Source: Adiantum capillus-veneris (Eukaryota > Streptophyta > Polypodiopsida > Polypodiales > Pteridaceae). Taken from it: a stretch of 64,000 bases of DNA. The DNA is taken from assembly GCA_014529385.2 (NCBI GenBank), contig CM043962.1:129332074-129396073 (forward strand), read 5' to 3'. A program made the translations under genes and the position numbers. Below the pieces are notes generated by a model, which ran no database searches, was not told the origin of the DNA, and saw only the letters and a program-made list of their open reading frames with translations. Shown here piece after piece: positions 56,211-58,616 of the stretch (positions within the stretch are counted from its first letter, which is position 1; each line of letters starts with the position of its first letter).

Positions 56211-58206
56211 AGCAGCAGAGTTCCACTTGTAGATGCACTAGCCCTTAAGACTGGCGCTTATTGATGGTTCATGGTTCACAAAGTATAAGAGCCGGGGAGC
56301 ACCTCGTCTGCAATTTGTGTGTTGTGACTGCCACAAAGAGCCCCCATGGCTCATATTTAAAGGCCCAAGTCAAAAAAAAACATTAGATATGAAAAGCTGG
56401 TTTCCAAAAGGCAAATCCTAATAATCCGCCACAAAATTCGAAATATCTGTACAGCATGCCTCGTCGTCAATTTTTATGAGAGAGTTGGTTCCAGCCGAGT
56501 TCAGCCACTCTCAGATGCTTTAACAGGTCCTTTTAAGTTGAAGTGCGATGTCATCACATTTGTGACATGCATCTTTCCCTACTCTAGTCACGACCAAGTA
56601 CAAGTGAGACAATTCACTGGACAAGCACAAAGCTCTGTTAGAAGCTAAAGGCTTTTCTCAACAACCGAGAGTCAATTTTATGGTGAGGTGGCATTTTTCC
56701 AGAGGCGCCCCCATATTTTTGGGTCGTGGGCTATGTATTTTATGCTCGGTCAAGCATGTAGATGGGGTCCCCTATATAGGGACCTTTGCCCCTTGTATAT
56801 GATCATCGAAGTGTATAGTATATACTCAGCCTACACTTCTAGATCAGGTCGCATACGAACTGACAGATCAGCCCTCCACAGAGATCTACACACATACATG
56901 GTTGTCCATTGTGCGGAGAAGATTTGGAGCAAGATCGAGGACGTAGTGTCTGCACCCTTGTGGCTGTTCACTCTTACCGGTTGCAGCCCCATTCATCATC
57001 CGATTCACCTTTTCCCCCATCACTTTGACAAATGGCCAGAGAATGATGAAGACAGAGAAGGCAAGGGAAGGGGAAGGGGAAGGAGAAGGTTTGAGCAGCA
57101 TTTGGTCTACACTATCTAATCATTCCCTGTTACTTTGCAGAAAAAACTCTGATTGACAATAATAACGAGTAAACATCTTTCTTAATGGGCATTGGAACTT
57201 ATGACACACCTAAAGAATCCCACTTGTTGAACATACCTTCTTGCACAGAAGATAACTTGCCCACATGCAGTTCACGAGGAAGAAAATCTTCTAGCTCTTC
57301 TTCGTCTTCCATCTCATACTCCACATATTCAACAGCTGGTTGTTCTTCCTTTGAGAAACAAAGATGCAAGGCATTGAAGTGATAACAAAGGTTAGGTACT
57401 AACCACTGCACCAATAATTAAACAGGACTTGGTCAAACAAAAGAAACAACCTCCTCTTCCTCCTCCTCTTGTTCCTCTTCTAGTTCCTCCATGTCAAGTG
57501 CTTGCTGGTACTCTTTAAGGGGGAAATTATAGATATCACCATAAGTGCCACTCTGCAATCTTTGAAGCAGCTCCTTCTCTATTGCCTGCAGCAATGAGTA
57601 GTGTTAGCACTTTCACGAAAAGCTTCTATATTCAAAAAGGAGAACATAGCTGCTAACAAAACATGCACAAGTGGTCTACTGTGATATTGCAATAACCAAA
57701 TCTTCGCATACAAAGGTACCCCCATACCTTGTCCAAAACTGCTGCAACCTCAGCCTTAGCTTCTCTTCGAGCCTCTCTTTTGACTTGTTTAGCGGGCATT
57801 GTTACAAGCTTCTCCCTGACAAAAGTTTAGTTCATCCGTAAGGGCAGACAGCTGGACACATCACGAACTTCATTGGTGAATCCATCAAATTTGGCAGCCT
57901 CACCTTACTTTCAAAGCTAATTTTCTCTTTCGAATAAGGTACTGGGTCATCTTTGTCAGGCGTTGTTTGTTTTTGTGCACCAAAAATTTTGGCCAGAACT
58001 CCTGTGGAAATATATAAATAGAACACATGTTATATTGTACTTCAGCTGTTAGGCTCGACAAGACGGGAGGCACCAATTACTGATTACCAAGTACTTATCA
58101 ATTATCTCCAAAGCCTTTGCATAATTTCGGGGGAGTTTCACACGCTCCCATAATTCTTTGGGGGTGTGAGCTCTTTCAATGCTCTTCATATATAAGTAAA
58201 GGGTAC
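8864..58206 (-). CDS. MAK16: MAK16 ribosome-biogenesis protein, spliced, exons 2(?) to last; first exon(s) outside or not found
   Basis: MAK16 is a nucleolar factor of early pre-60S particles. Seven exons join in frame: 58088-58206, 57904-58001, 57728-57815, 57451-57585, 57237-57348, 8992-9131, 8864-8911. All introns are GT-AG. The product (245 residues visible) shows, in order, the end of the L28e-like domain ([19 protein letters not shown]), [42 protein letters not shown], the acidic stretch [30 protein letters not shown], and the hallmark tail [19 protein letters not shown] before TAG. About 57 N-terminal residues are missing, giving a total near the usual 300. The exons at 57-58 kb and at 9 kb are each alone recognisable, and the join is phase-correct. 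The alternative is two separate partial copies, which the perfect fit makes unlikely. Confidence 0.88.
8992..9131 (-). CDS. MAK16: MAK16 penultimate exon (140 bp)
   Basis: Acceptor CTATAG, donor GTAAAT. Two bases (GT) complete the Gly codon left by the exon 48 kb away; 46 codons follow, with [13 protein letters not shown] and the basic [10 protein letters not shown], ending in phase 0. Confidence 0.85.
9690..10590. repeat. tandem repeat, three diverged copies of a ~290-bp unit
   Basis: The landmark GGAGATGGC (GGAGATGGCG or GGAGATGGCA) recurs near 9763, 10056 and 10340, spacings of 293 and 284 bp. Around each lie the same blocks in the same order: GGTGCT...CTGCTAGTGATGC, a GAGGAGGA run, GTGAGTCATTTG or GTGAGTCATTTTG, then CATTTCAAACC-like and AACGCATTTCAC-like blocks. 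The third copy has a small deletion. No long reading frame is conserved. Confidence 0.8.
11014..11070. repeat. (AC)n microsatellite
   Basis: About 23 AC units followed by an interrupted CGCACACACA end. Confidence 0.97.
11172..11223. repeat. (GA)n microsatellite
   Basis: About 26 uninterrupted GA units, directly followed by the sequence at 11224 that resembles the 3' end of LINE-C. Confidence 0.97.
11224..11310 (-). mobile_element. possible 3'-end fragment of a LINE-C relative
   Basis: The sequence next to the GA run contains ATGACCTATGAGACCAAA; LINE-C has ATGACCTATGGGACCAAA at the same distance from its own GA run (50306-50325). Flanking bases are only loosely similar. It would be a short 5'-truncated copy on the minus strand. 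Confidence 0.4.
11961..11982. repeat. perfect palindrome, 10-bp arms
   Basis: Arms AAGTGTGCCA and TGGCACACTT are separated by two bases (AG). Confidence 0.85.
12200..12812 (+). repeat. LTR-like fragment related to solo LTR S2
   Basis: The right end parallels the end of solo LTR S2 (44786-46070): CTTGTGCTTGTAAAGATTCTCC here against CTCGTGCTTGTATAAGAATTCTCC there, a polyadenylation-like AATAAA, then a long G run (about 12785-12810). It also has internal tandem units just before, as S2 does. Its left end is undefined. Copia C2 begins right after the G run, so C2 may have inserted into this LTR. Confidence 0.5.
12551..12626. repeat. two tandem hairpin units in the LTR-like fragment
   Basis: Each unit has the form GGAAG-ATAGA-CTCTC, a short loop, GAGAG, then CTTCC, so each can fold on itself. 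The unit starts are 43 bp apart (12552 and 12595). Confidence 0.65.
12813..13114 (+). repeat. 5' LTR of copia element C2 (302 bp)
   Basis: Starts TGTTGGGTTAAAGGCCC and ends GCTCATCA, followed after two bases by a primer-binding site. The start resembles the C1 LTR. The 3' LTR is missing because the element is cut off at about 16575. Confidence 0.82.
13117..13128 (+). promoter_or_regulatory. primer-binding site of C2
   Basis: TGGTATCAGAGC, the initiator tRNA-Met type, two bases after the LTR. Confidence 0.9.
13129..13862 (+). other. untranslated leader of copia C2
   Basis: About 730 bases lie between the primer-binding site and the gag ATG, rich in T and without a gag-like frame. Confidence 0.5.
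13863..16573 (+). pseudogene. Ty1/copia gag-pol, broken, truncated in reverse transcriptase (C2)
   Basis: Gag starts at ATG 13863 ([19 protein letters not shown]) and stops early at about 13982. A UBN2 Gag body follows at 14134-14570, then a CCHC knuckle ([14 protein letters not shown], 14692-14733). The DSG protease cannot be found between the knuckle and the pre-integrase part, so it appears deleted. Integrase (14990-15535) has HSDV but reads RTNNRGEF where the family has a catalytic Asp (RTDNGGEF), an Asp-to-Asn change. The RVT_2 reverse transcriptase (16300-16573) runs to LDLEMDE and stops dead at the junction with G1. RNase H and the 3' LTR are gone. The element cannot be autonomous. Confidence 0.85.
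16697..17272 (-). pseudogene. G1 integrase C-terminus and chromodomain
   Basis: The frame at 17002-16697 reads [20 protein letters not shown], then [32 protein letters not shown], which matches the chromodomain of G4 (49150-49436). A frameshift near its end replaces the final acidic motif. The upstream part (17003-17272) is shifted between frames. Confidence 0.75.
17273..18325 (-). pseudogene. Gag-integrase fusion frame of G1 (350 codons)
   Basis: The first half is the retrotransposon Gag capsid region ([61 protein letters not shown]). Without a stop it passes at about 17610-17640 into the integrase core ([20 protein letters not shown], then [12 protein letters not shown]). Comparison with G4 shows Gag cut just after its zinc knuckle and joined to integrase at the bases ATGATCACGATG. 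Protease, reverse transcriptase and RNase H are missing between them. The knuckle itself is shifted out of frame. Confidence 0.8.
18326..19115 (-). pseudogene. N-terminal Gag of G1
   Basis: The start codon is at 19115-19113 ([13 protein letters not shown]), matching the G4 Gag start ([13 protein letters not shown]). An in-frame TAG occurs at 19013-19011, where G4 has CAG. The frame at 19065-18580 carries [42 protein letters not shown] and a Ser run encoded by a TCT/TCA-type repeat. A frameshift follows the Ser run. Confidence 0.75.
19131..19668 (-). repeat. 5' LTR of G1 (~538 bp)
   Basis: On the minus strand it begins TGTCACAAAGTGATGACG, carries four telo-box motifs (about 19573-19640) and the conserved module GGGGCGCCAGTCTTTGGGGCC (about 19250-19275), and ends GGAGTGTCCAAGTTT. 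The closing TGTTACA of related LTRs is missing. Confidence 0.85.
19669..20096 (-). pseudogene. G2 protease-RT linker and start of reverse transcriptase
   Basis: Frame 20096-19669 contains [20 protein letters not shown] and [12 protein letters not shown], the conserved entry to gypsy reverse transcriptase. It is cut by the G1 LTR just before the usual SPYxSPV motif. Confidence 0.85.
20121..22025 (-). pseudogene. G2 Gag and aspartic protease, frameshifted
   Basis: Start at 22025 ([15 protein letters not shown]). The N-terminal third is a Gly/Met/Gln-rich stretch ([25 protein letters not shown]). The capsid region follows ([45 protein letters not shown]), then a CCHC knuckle ([14 protein letters not shown], about 20510-20550) and a protease-like site [15 protein letters not shown] (about 20300-20345), where Pro replaces the usual Ser/Thr after the Asp. 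At least three frameshifts and several stops interrupt it. Confidence 0.8.
22072..22091 (-). other. leader hairpin shared by G2 and G8
   Basis: An 8-bp perfect stem (CACTTTTT / AAAAAGTG) with a 4-base loop lies just upstream of the Gag start. The related element G8 has the same hairpin at 60955-60974, with one base change in the stem that still allows a G-U pair. Confidence 0.6.
22150..22819 (-). repeat. probable 5' LTR of G2
   Basis: Minus strand starts TGCCCCACTAGTTGGGC; near its end it contains AATAAAG followed by the GGGGCGCCAGTCTTTGGGGCC module seen in the other LTRs. I could not find a standard primer site after it, so the right boundary is approximate. Confidence 0.5.
22820..23335. 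other. no gene recognised
   Basis: Only short frames with no similarity that I recognise; no LTR ends identified. Confidence 0.4.
23340..24600 (-). pseudogene. L1-type LINE-B: 5' UTR and ORF1 only, 3' part missing
   Basis: Close relative of LINE-A. ORF1 starts at 24238 ([20 protein letters not shown]) and stays in one frame to 23468, with a DUF4283-like domain ([17 protein letters not shown] ... LPRVSGGW) and a CCHC knuckle ([14 protein letters not shown], about 23530-23575). Three in-frame stops interrupt it. Two align with sense codons of LINE-A: TGA at 23979-23981 (CGG in LINE-A) and one TAG near 23896 (CAG in LINE-A). The G-rich 5' UTR reaches about 24600. Homology to LINE-A ends near 23340, so the ORF1 end, ORF2 and poly(A) are gone. 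LINEs usually lose the 5' end, so this is the reverse of normal. Confidence 0.85.
24601..25015. other. no gene recognised
   Basis: Two overlapping short plus-strand frames (24739-25028) have no family I recognise. Confidence 0.35.
25016..25475 (+). repeat. 5' LTR of G6
   Basis: Starts CGTCACAAACTGATGACG (the partner has TG here) and ends AAAGTCTGTAACA. The shared LTR module lies at about 25310-25360 in diverged form (GGGACACCAGATTTTGGGGCC). Confidence 0.85.
25477..25488 (+). promoter_or_regulatory. primer-binding site of G6 (one mismatch)
   Basis: TGGTATCATAGC, one base from the initiator tRNA-Met consensus, one base after the LTR. Confidence 0.85.
25540..26034 (+). pseudogene. N-terminal Gag of G6
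   Basis: The frame opens at 25540 ([17 protein letters not shown]). It shares with G3 and G4 the blocks [41 protein letters not shown] and a Ser-rich end. It runs into the truncated LTR of G3 at about 26035. Confidence 0.75.
26035..26387 (+). repeat. 5' LTR of G3, truncated at its start
   Basis: Matches the 3' LTR from CAAGGCTTGTGAGATAAC onwards; ends AGTTTGTTACA. Contains AAATACGGAAAGGGGCACC... GGGGCC, the shared module. Confidence 0.85.
26389..26400 (+). promoter_or_regulatory. primer-binding site of G3
   Basis: TGGTATCAGAGC, exact initiator tRNA-Met type. Confidence 0.9.
26453..28320 (+). pseudogene. G3 Gag and protease remnant
   Basis: Gag starts at 26453 ([13 protein letters not shown]). 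Stops at 26551 (TAG), 26836 (TAG) and 27179 (TAG) each fall where G4 has a Gln codon. The capsid region (27212-27650) has [20 protein letters not shown] and [16 protein letters not shown] one-base shift splits it from the C-terminal Gag at 27631-28029. The zinc knuckle ([14 protein letters not shown], about 27895-27935) has lost its last Cys. The protease-like site at 28090-28190 reads [16 protein letters not shown]; the catalytic Asp is replaced. Confidence 0.82.
28484..29472 (+). pseudogene. G3 reverse transcriptase, interrupted by a MITE
   Basis: The first part (28540-28674) has [18 protein letters not shown] and [12 protein letters not shown]. After the MITE the frame resumes at 29026 with [37 protein letters not shown] and the catalytic FDDI (FDD codons 29308-29316), continuing to [10 protein letters not shown] and a TGA at 29470. 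Outside the insertion this is one of the better-preserved polymerase genes here. Confidence 0.87.
28675..29025. mobile_element. hAT-like MITE (~350 bp) in G3 reverse transcriptase
   Basis: The piece splits a sequence that is continuous in G4. It is flanked by GCTCT on both sides (28670-28674 and 29026-29030), or an imperfect 8-bp duplication if the ends move by three bases. The ends are inverted repeats: CATTGTAGCAGCTAAAATACG on the left against CATAGCAGCTACAGTACG read from the right. More inverted matches (AATACGCG, TACAATACG) lie inside. It is AT-rich with no coding capacity. The superfamily call is tentative. Confidence 0.7.
29473..30363 (+). pseudogene. G3 connection, RNase H and integrase zinc domain
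   Basis: Starts with [20 protein letters not shown]. RNase H shows [18 protein letters not shown], the [12 protein letters not shown] motif and [11 protein letters not shown], where the family usually has Asp in place of this Asn. The integrase zinc finger follows ([13 protein letters not shown]...). A frameshift near 30350 ends the frame. Confidence 0.85.
30364..31075 (+). pseudogene. G3 integrase core
   Basis: The frame at 30270-30611 gives [40 protein letters not shown] and [20 protein letters not shown], ending in TGA. The next part (30640-30720) holds the second acidic region (SDRDP), and 30713-31075 carries the [20 protein letters not shown] segment. Frameshifts and a TAG near 30703 break it. 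Confidence 0.8.
31076..31516 (+). pseudogene. G3 integrase C-terminus and chromodomain
   Basis: Frame 31241-31516 shows [32 protein letters not shown] and [17 protein letters not shown]. Aromatic and acidic positions of the chromodomain are kept. Such domains steer chromovirus integration towards methylated-histone chromatin. Confidence 0.8.
31517..32070 (+). other. 3' non-coding region of G3
   Basis: It lies between the chromodomain and the polypurine tract and resembles the same interval in G4 (49440-50026). No frame is conserved. Confidence 0.7.
32071..32082 (+). promoter_or_regulatory. polypurine tract of G3
   Basis: AAGAGGGGGGTA directly precedes the 3' LTR; G4 and G6 have the same tract at 50027-50037 and 35291-35301. 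Confidence 0.85.
32083..33813 (+). repeat. 3' LTR of G3, split by solo LTR S1
   Basis: The two LTR parts are 32083-32418 and 33558-33813 (about 590 bp in all). It starts TGTCCCAACCTAGTGACG and ends AGTTTGTTACA. The second half carries the shared module (GGGGCGCCAATCTTTGGGGCC). Confidence 0.87.
32419..33552. mobile_element. solo LTR S1 (1134 bp) inside the G3 3' LTR
   Basis: It starts TGTAAGGTGCAGCGG and ends CACGTGACA. The direct repeat ATAAG flanks it (32414-32418 and 33553-33557), a clean 5-bp target duplication. It has no gag, pol or primer site. It repeats the phrase GCTGAAAAACGTTGGC with variants. It probably arose by recombination between the two LTRs of a full element. Confidence 0.85.
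33814..34545 (+). pseudogene. G6 Gag, capsid part, after the G3 insertion
   Basis: It resumes at [20 protein letters not shown], the position where other Gags follow their Ser-rich region. Parts recognisable: [33 protein letters not shown]. Many stops and indels break it. The zinc knuckle ([14 protein letters not shown], about 34450) has lost a Cys and the His. It then passes into chromodomain-like sequence. Confidence 0.7.
34546..35290 (+). other. 3' non-coding region of G6
   Basis: Non-coding, AT-rich; shares phrases with the same region of G3 and G4 (for example GCAACATTTCGGTCT). Confidence 0.55.
35302..35763 (+). repeat. 3' LTR of G6
   Basis: Starts TGTCACAAACTGATGACG after the polypurine tract at 35291-35301 and ends CAAGTCTGTAACA. 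It is clearly the partner of 25016-25475 but with many differences. Confidence 0.85.
35764..36206. other. no gene recognised; left flank of G4
   Basis: GC-richer sequence repeating the phrase AGCGTTTTT and AGCCCCTA. Its last five bases (GCAAA) form the left target duplication of G4. Confidence 0.5.
36207..36800 (+). repeat. 5' LTR of G4 (594 bp)
   Basis: TGTCACAAAGTGATGACG ... GTCTGTTACA. Contains four telo-box motifs (about 36241-36305), a GA microsatellite (36429-36473) and the shared module at about 36630-36675. Differences from the 3' LTR are mostly transitions plus one ~18-bp indel in the telo-box array. Confidence 0.9.
36802..36813 (+). promoter_or_regulatory. primer-binding site of G4
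   Basis: TGGTATCAGAGC, one base after the LTR. Confidence 0.92.
36871..37390 (+). pseudogene. G4 Gag N-terminus, cut by LINE-A
   Basis: Start at 36871 ([17 protein letters not shown]). Blocks: [38 protein letters not shown] one-base insertion near 37188 shifts the frame; the sequence goes on as [20 protein letters not shown] and [11 protein letters not shown] to a TCT-repeat Ser run that ends at the LINE-A poly(A). Confidence 0.82.
37537..41889 (-). pseudogene. LINE-A ORF2: endonuclease, reverse transcriptase, zf-RVT (1451 codons, 3 stops)
   Basis: One frame runs the whole length, stopped only at 41566-41568 (TAG), 38923-38925 (TAG) and 38047-38049 (TAA). The APE endonuclease shows [37 protein letters not shown] and FSDHAPV. 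The polymerase shows [42 protein letters not shown] and FADD (39739-39750). The zf-RVT end has [18 protein letters not shown]. The expected ATG start reads TTG (41889-41887). This is a young plant L1 polymerase disabled almost only by nonsense changes. Confidence 0.92.
41886..43794 (-). pseudogene. LINE-A ORF1 (RNA-binding, DUF4283-like plus CCHC), frameshifted
   Basis: Starts at 43794 ([19 protein letters not shown]). The first 230 residues are a DUF4283-like domain ending in a CCHC knuckle ([14 protein letters not shown], about 43090-43140), then Pro/Gln-rich sequence. This frame ends at 42589 after a run of G tracts. The natural C-terminus continues in another frame (about 42600-41997: [19 protein letters not shown] ... 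[14 protein letters not shown]), so one indel in a G tract is likely. A TAG at 41997-41999 interrupts it; the frame is then open to a TGA at 41886-41888 that overlaps the first codon of ORF2. Confidence 0.82.
43795..44088 (-). promoter_or_regulatory. LINE-A 5' UTR / internal promoter region
   Basis: Very G-rich on the plus strand (C-rich in LINE sense). It lies upstream of ORF1 and probably carries the internal promoter. A short direct repeat (GGGCATAGGGCTGC, twice) lies near 44010. Confidence 0.6.
44089..44785 (+). pseudogene. G4 Gag, central part between LINE-A and solo LTR S2
   Basis: It resumes at GGGCAAGAGAAAG, aligned with G1. Reads [39 protein letters not shown], then a frameshift near 44420; continues at 44563 with [16 protein letters not shown] and [16 protein letters not shown], where S2 begins. 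Confidence 0.82.
44786..46070. mobile_element. solo LTR S2 (1285 bp) in the G4 Gag gene
   Basis: TG...CA ends (TGTTGCTAATTGG ... TTTTGTGACA) and an exact 5-bp duplication TCTGA (44781-44785, 46071-46075). Internal signals: a TATA-like CTATAAAAGG at about 45505, a tandem repeat at 45730-45865, a polyadenylation-like GAATAAAAG at about 45924, then a G run. No coding sequence. The signals all read on the plus strand. Confidence 0.88.
45730..45865 (+). repeat. tandem repeat in solo LTR S2 (about four ~33-bp units)
   Basis: Units follow the pattern CGGGAAG-nACGGCTTCACGCC then TAAGTCCCT. They lie between the TATA-like box and the polyadenylation signal. Confidence 0.75.
46071..46740 (+). pseudogene. 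G4 Gag C-terminus and protease remnant
   Basis: Continues Gag after S2 (TYPT-like, then [16 protein letters not shown]). The knuckle [14 protein letters not shown] (about 46218-46262) is intact but in a shifted frame. The protease region to about 46740 is too broken to find the active-site Asp. Confidence 0.72.
46860..47785 (+). pseudogene. G4 reverse transcriptase
   Basis: Frame 46860-47282 has [40 protein letters not shown] and [17 protein letters not shown] run has two extra bases compared with G3 (about 47270), shifting the frame; [10 protein letters not shown] and the catalytic FDD (47372-47380) follow. A deletion after about 47435 removes the segment between YLLQ/HMLQ and the connection domain found in G3. 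Confidence 0.83.
47780..48346 (+). pseudogene. G4 RNase H and integrase zinc domain
   Basis: One clean 188-codon frame: [59 protein letters not shown], then the zinc-finger start [13 protein letters not shown]. Acidic residues of RNase H (Glu of YEKE, Asp of FTDH) are kept. A frameshift follows. Confidence 0.85.
48347..48986 (+). pseudogene. G4 integrase core, internally deleted
   Basis: Reads [32 protein letters not shown] and [15 protein letters not shown] segment present in G3 between DGISTVID and FVAQIFRL is missing; the junction ATGATCACGATGATTTT is shared with G1. Confidence 0.8.
49010..49438 (+). CDS. G4 integrase C-terminus and chromodomain (142 codons, open)
   Basis: Frame 49010-49438 reads [54 protein letters not shown] and [20 protein letters not shown] before TAG. 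It is the best chromodomain of the window. As a fragment of a broken polyprotein it has no start of its own. Confidence 0.82.
   Translation: MIGRFEKACLRKKKGKERLFPKLNMRYYGPFHITDKINDVSFRLKLPDTWRIHNALHVSLLKPVKDDVPDDGEPDEQPEVEENEEILVPEQILAHNDTKKGKVRRRFLVKFKNFPAFDAKWMEEEDLADTPRIVKLYLDVLV
49439..50026 (+). other. 3' non-coding region of G4
   Basis: Between chromodomain stop and polypurine tract; parallels 31517-32070 in G3. Contains the phrase GATGTC(C/G)TGTGATG in a few near-repeats around 49860. Confidence 0.7.
50027..50037 (+). promoter_or_regulatory. polypurine tract of G4
   Basis: AGAGGGGGGTA immediately before the 3' LTR. Confidence 0.85.
50312..53710 (-). pseudogene. LINE-C ORF2: endonuclease and reverse transcriptase (one internal stop)
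   Basis: The frame follows ORF1's TAG directly; no ATG precedes the endonuclease. The APE endonuclease shows [45 protein letters not shown] and ESDHRTLCI. The polymerase shows [41 protein letters not shown] and YADD (51545-51556). A C-terminal zinc-finger-like part ends it. The only internal stop is TAA at 52157-52159, in a context (LAL-stop-HGMPYDW) where Gln is plausible. No RNase H was seen. Its clade is not certain. Confidence 0.88.
53711..54661 (-). CDS. LINE-C ORF1: coiled-coil RNA-binding protein (316 codons)
   Basis: Start ATG at 54661 ([17 protein letters not shown]). A long heptad-rich stretch (about residues 40-150: [33 protein letters not shown]) is followed by an RRM-like part ([15 protein letters not shown], about 185-200) and a basic C-terminal part ([36 protein letters not shown]). 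This coiled-coil/RRM/C-terminal plan recalls animal L1-type ORF1 rather than the plant DUF4283/CCHC type of LINE-A. It has no nonsense codon. It ends at TAG 53711-53713, in the same frame as ORF2. Confidence 0.85.
   Translation of the reverse strand: MSSGTRKGSSSSTRSTTIVENDPKSPKCGDSDTTTQPTTLETMIMAYLVSLQEIVNKQGEDLRALAMENGTLRVLVVENENLKRTLEIQTTRLMQFEEEVKECKHSLVDLNALKERMSKVEHDHVLKEEKFDTMSRDVCDMKNVCTNKSWADVCGSNVVSNSSLMQAMVQTKNVENVDVEELKERERRSKNIVIRGIPEEKLETPPSLAIVIEDFFKTHFGMSGVMVYRAHRVGKQGAPRSGERQIVCTMPDETKRKIILDNSWIYLRDTKCFVCEDRTIKQQNMRRKAYEEKNNKNKEISHEENVPKEKASLSSK
55260..56095 (-). other. internal fragment of LTR element G9, no clear gag
   Basis: It lies after (minus strand) the primer site at 56096. 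A 174-codon frame (56044-55520, [17 protein letters not shown]) runs through the CT microsatellite and resembles no Gag I know. G4 inserted at its left end (55259/55260). Confidence 0.4.
55588..55643. repeat. (CT)n microsatellite
   Basis: About 28 uninterrupted CT units. Confidence 0.95.
56096..56106 (-). promoter_or_regulatory. primer-binding site of G9
   Basis: Minus strand TGGTATCAGAG, initiator tRNA-Met type. Confidence 0.85.
56108..56567 (-). repeat. 5' LTR of element G9 (~460 bp)
   Basis: Minus strand begins TGTCACAAATGTGATGACAT and ends GCGTGTTGTA next to the primer site. It carries a short form of the shared module (AAGCGCCAGTCTTAAGGGC, about 56238-56262) and a GA run at 56179-56207. 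It is related to the LTRs of G1 and G4. Confidence 0.75.
56179..56207. repeat. (GA)n microsatellite in the G9 LTR
   Basis: About 14 GA units. Confidence 0.9.
56568..57236 (-). other. 5' end of the giant MAK16 intron, no element recognised
   Basis: Follows the strong donor at 57236. A 143-codon plus-strand frame (56688-57119) shows no known domain and ends in a Gly/Arg-rich simple stretch, so I do not call it a gene. Confidence 0.5.
57237..57348 (-). CDS. MAK16: MAK16 exon (112 bp), last before the giant intron
   Basis: Acceptor TCAAAG, donor GTATGT, a strong plant donor. Encodes [17 protein letters not shown] and ends in phase 1, the first base of a Gly codon. The next exon that fits this phase and the family order is at 8992-9131. 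Confidence 0.85.
57451..57585 (-). CDS. MAK16: MAK16 exon (135 bp)
   Basis: Acceptor CTGCAG, donor GTTGTT. Forty-five codons, starting [20 protein letters not shown], a Mak16 signature, and ending in a Glu run. Phase 0 at both ends. The donor is weaker than the others, so the right-hand Glu run could shift slightly. Confidence 0.87.
57728..57815 (-). CDS. MAK16: MAK16 exon (88 bp)
   Basis: Acceptor TGTCAG, donor GTATGG. One base completes the split Arg codon, then 29 codons follow ([20 protein letters not shown], then AEVAAVLDK), ending in phase 0. Confidence 0.88.
57904..58001 (-). CDS. MAK16: MAK16 exon (98 bp)
   Basis: Acceptor CCACAG, donor GTGAGG. Encodes [20 protein letters not shown] and [11 protein letters not shown], the most conserved Mak16 motif. 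Ends in phase 2. Confidence 0.9.
58088..58206 (-). CDS. MAK16: MAK16 exon (119 bp)
   Basis: Acceptor TTGCAG and donor GTAATC bound the exon. It starts in phase 1 (GT completes a Gly codon) and ends in phase 0 after [10 protein letters not shown]. It encodes the YLYMK...[12 protein letters not shown] segment at the end of the L28e-like domain. Confidence 0.88.
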
Positions 58207-58616
58207 CTGCAAGCCATCAGCCAATCCACACATAAATTAATTGACCTCAAGTAAAGTTCTTCAGCCTTAAGATACAAGTCAGTAAACATCCAGTTAAAAT
58301 CTGCAAATACACTTGGTTGTTGGCGAAGCAGCCAAATATAAATGACCCCTTGCAGATCCTTGTTGCATTTTTGTTCTTGAATTCAACCCGCACAAGGAAA
58401 TGATGTCAAAAGAGTTGATATCGCCTATCTTGCACCATCCAAAAAAGTCTACCCAGTCTTTCTACTACACAAAAATTGTAGTTCAAACAAACCATTCGTA
58501 GAGTTAGACATACCAAACACATTTTAAGCTTACGCACGATAACTACCATAATATAAGATCAAGACTTGTTTCAAGCTATTCCTCAATATCATATATAGAA
58601 TCCTAGCCTACCTAGT
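58207..58616 (-). other. MAK16: MAK16 intron upstream of the 119-bp exon
   Basis: I searched this stretch for the Mak16 N-terminal motif (CNRSSCPLANS-like) on the minus strand and did not see it. The preceding exon must be further upstream. Confidence 0.5.

Larger units (their letters stand above)
9132..57236 (-). other. MAK16: 48,105-bp MAK16 intron filled with nested transposable elements
   Basis: The donor is at 57236 (GTATGT) and the acceptor at 9132 (CTATAG). Everything between is repeats or unassigned sequence: copia, at least five gypsy copies, three LINEs, two solo LTRs, one MITE and a tandem repeat, in both orientations. Sibling introns are 80, 86, 88, 102 and 142 bp. Confidence 0.8.

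Noticed and set aside
56688-57119. 143-codon plus-strand frame in the MAK16 intron
   Set aside because: No domain, antisense to the host gene, and the end is a simple GGGAAG repeat.
57832-58026. 64-codon frame over a MAK16 exon
   Set aside because: Wrong frame of the exon 57904-58001; the correct phase gives the Mak16 MTQYLIR motif.
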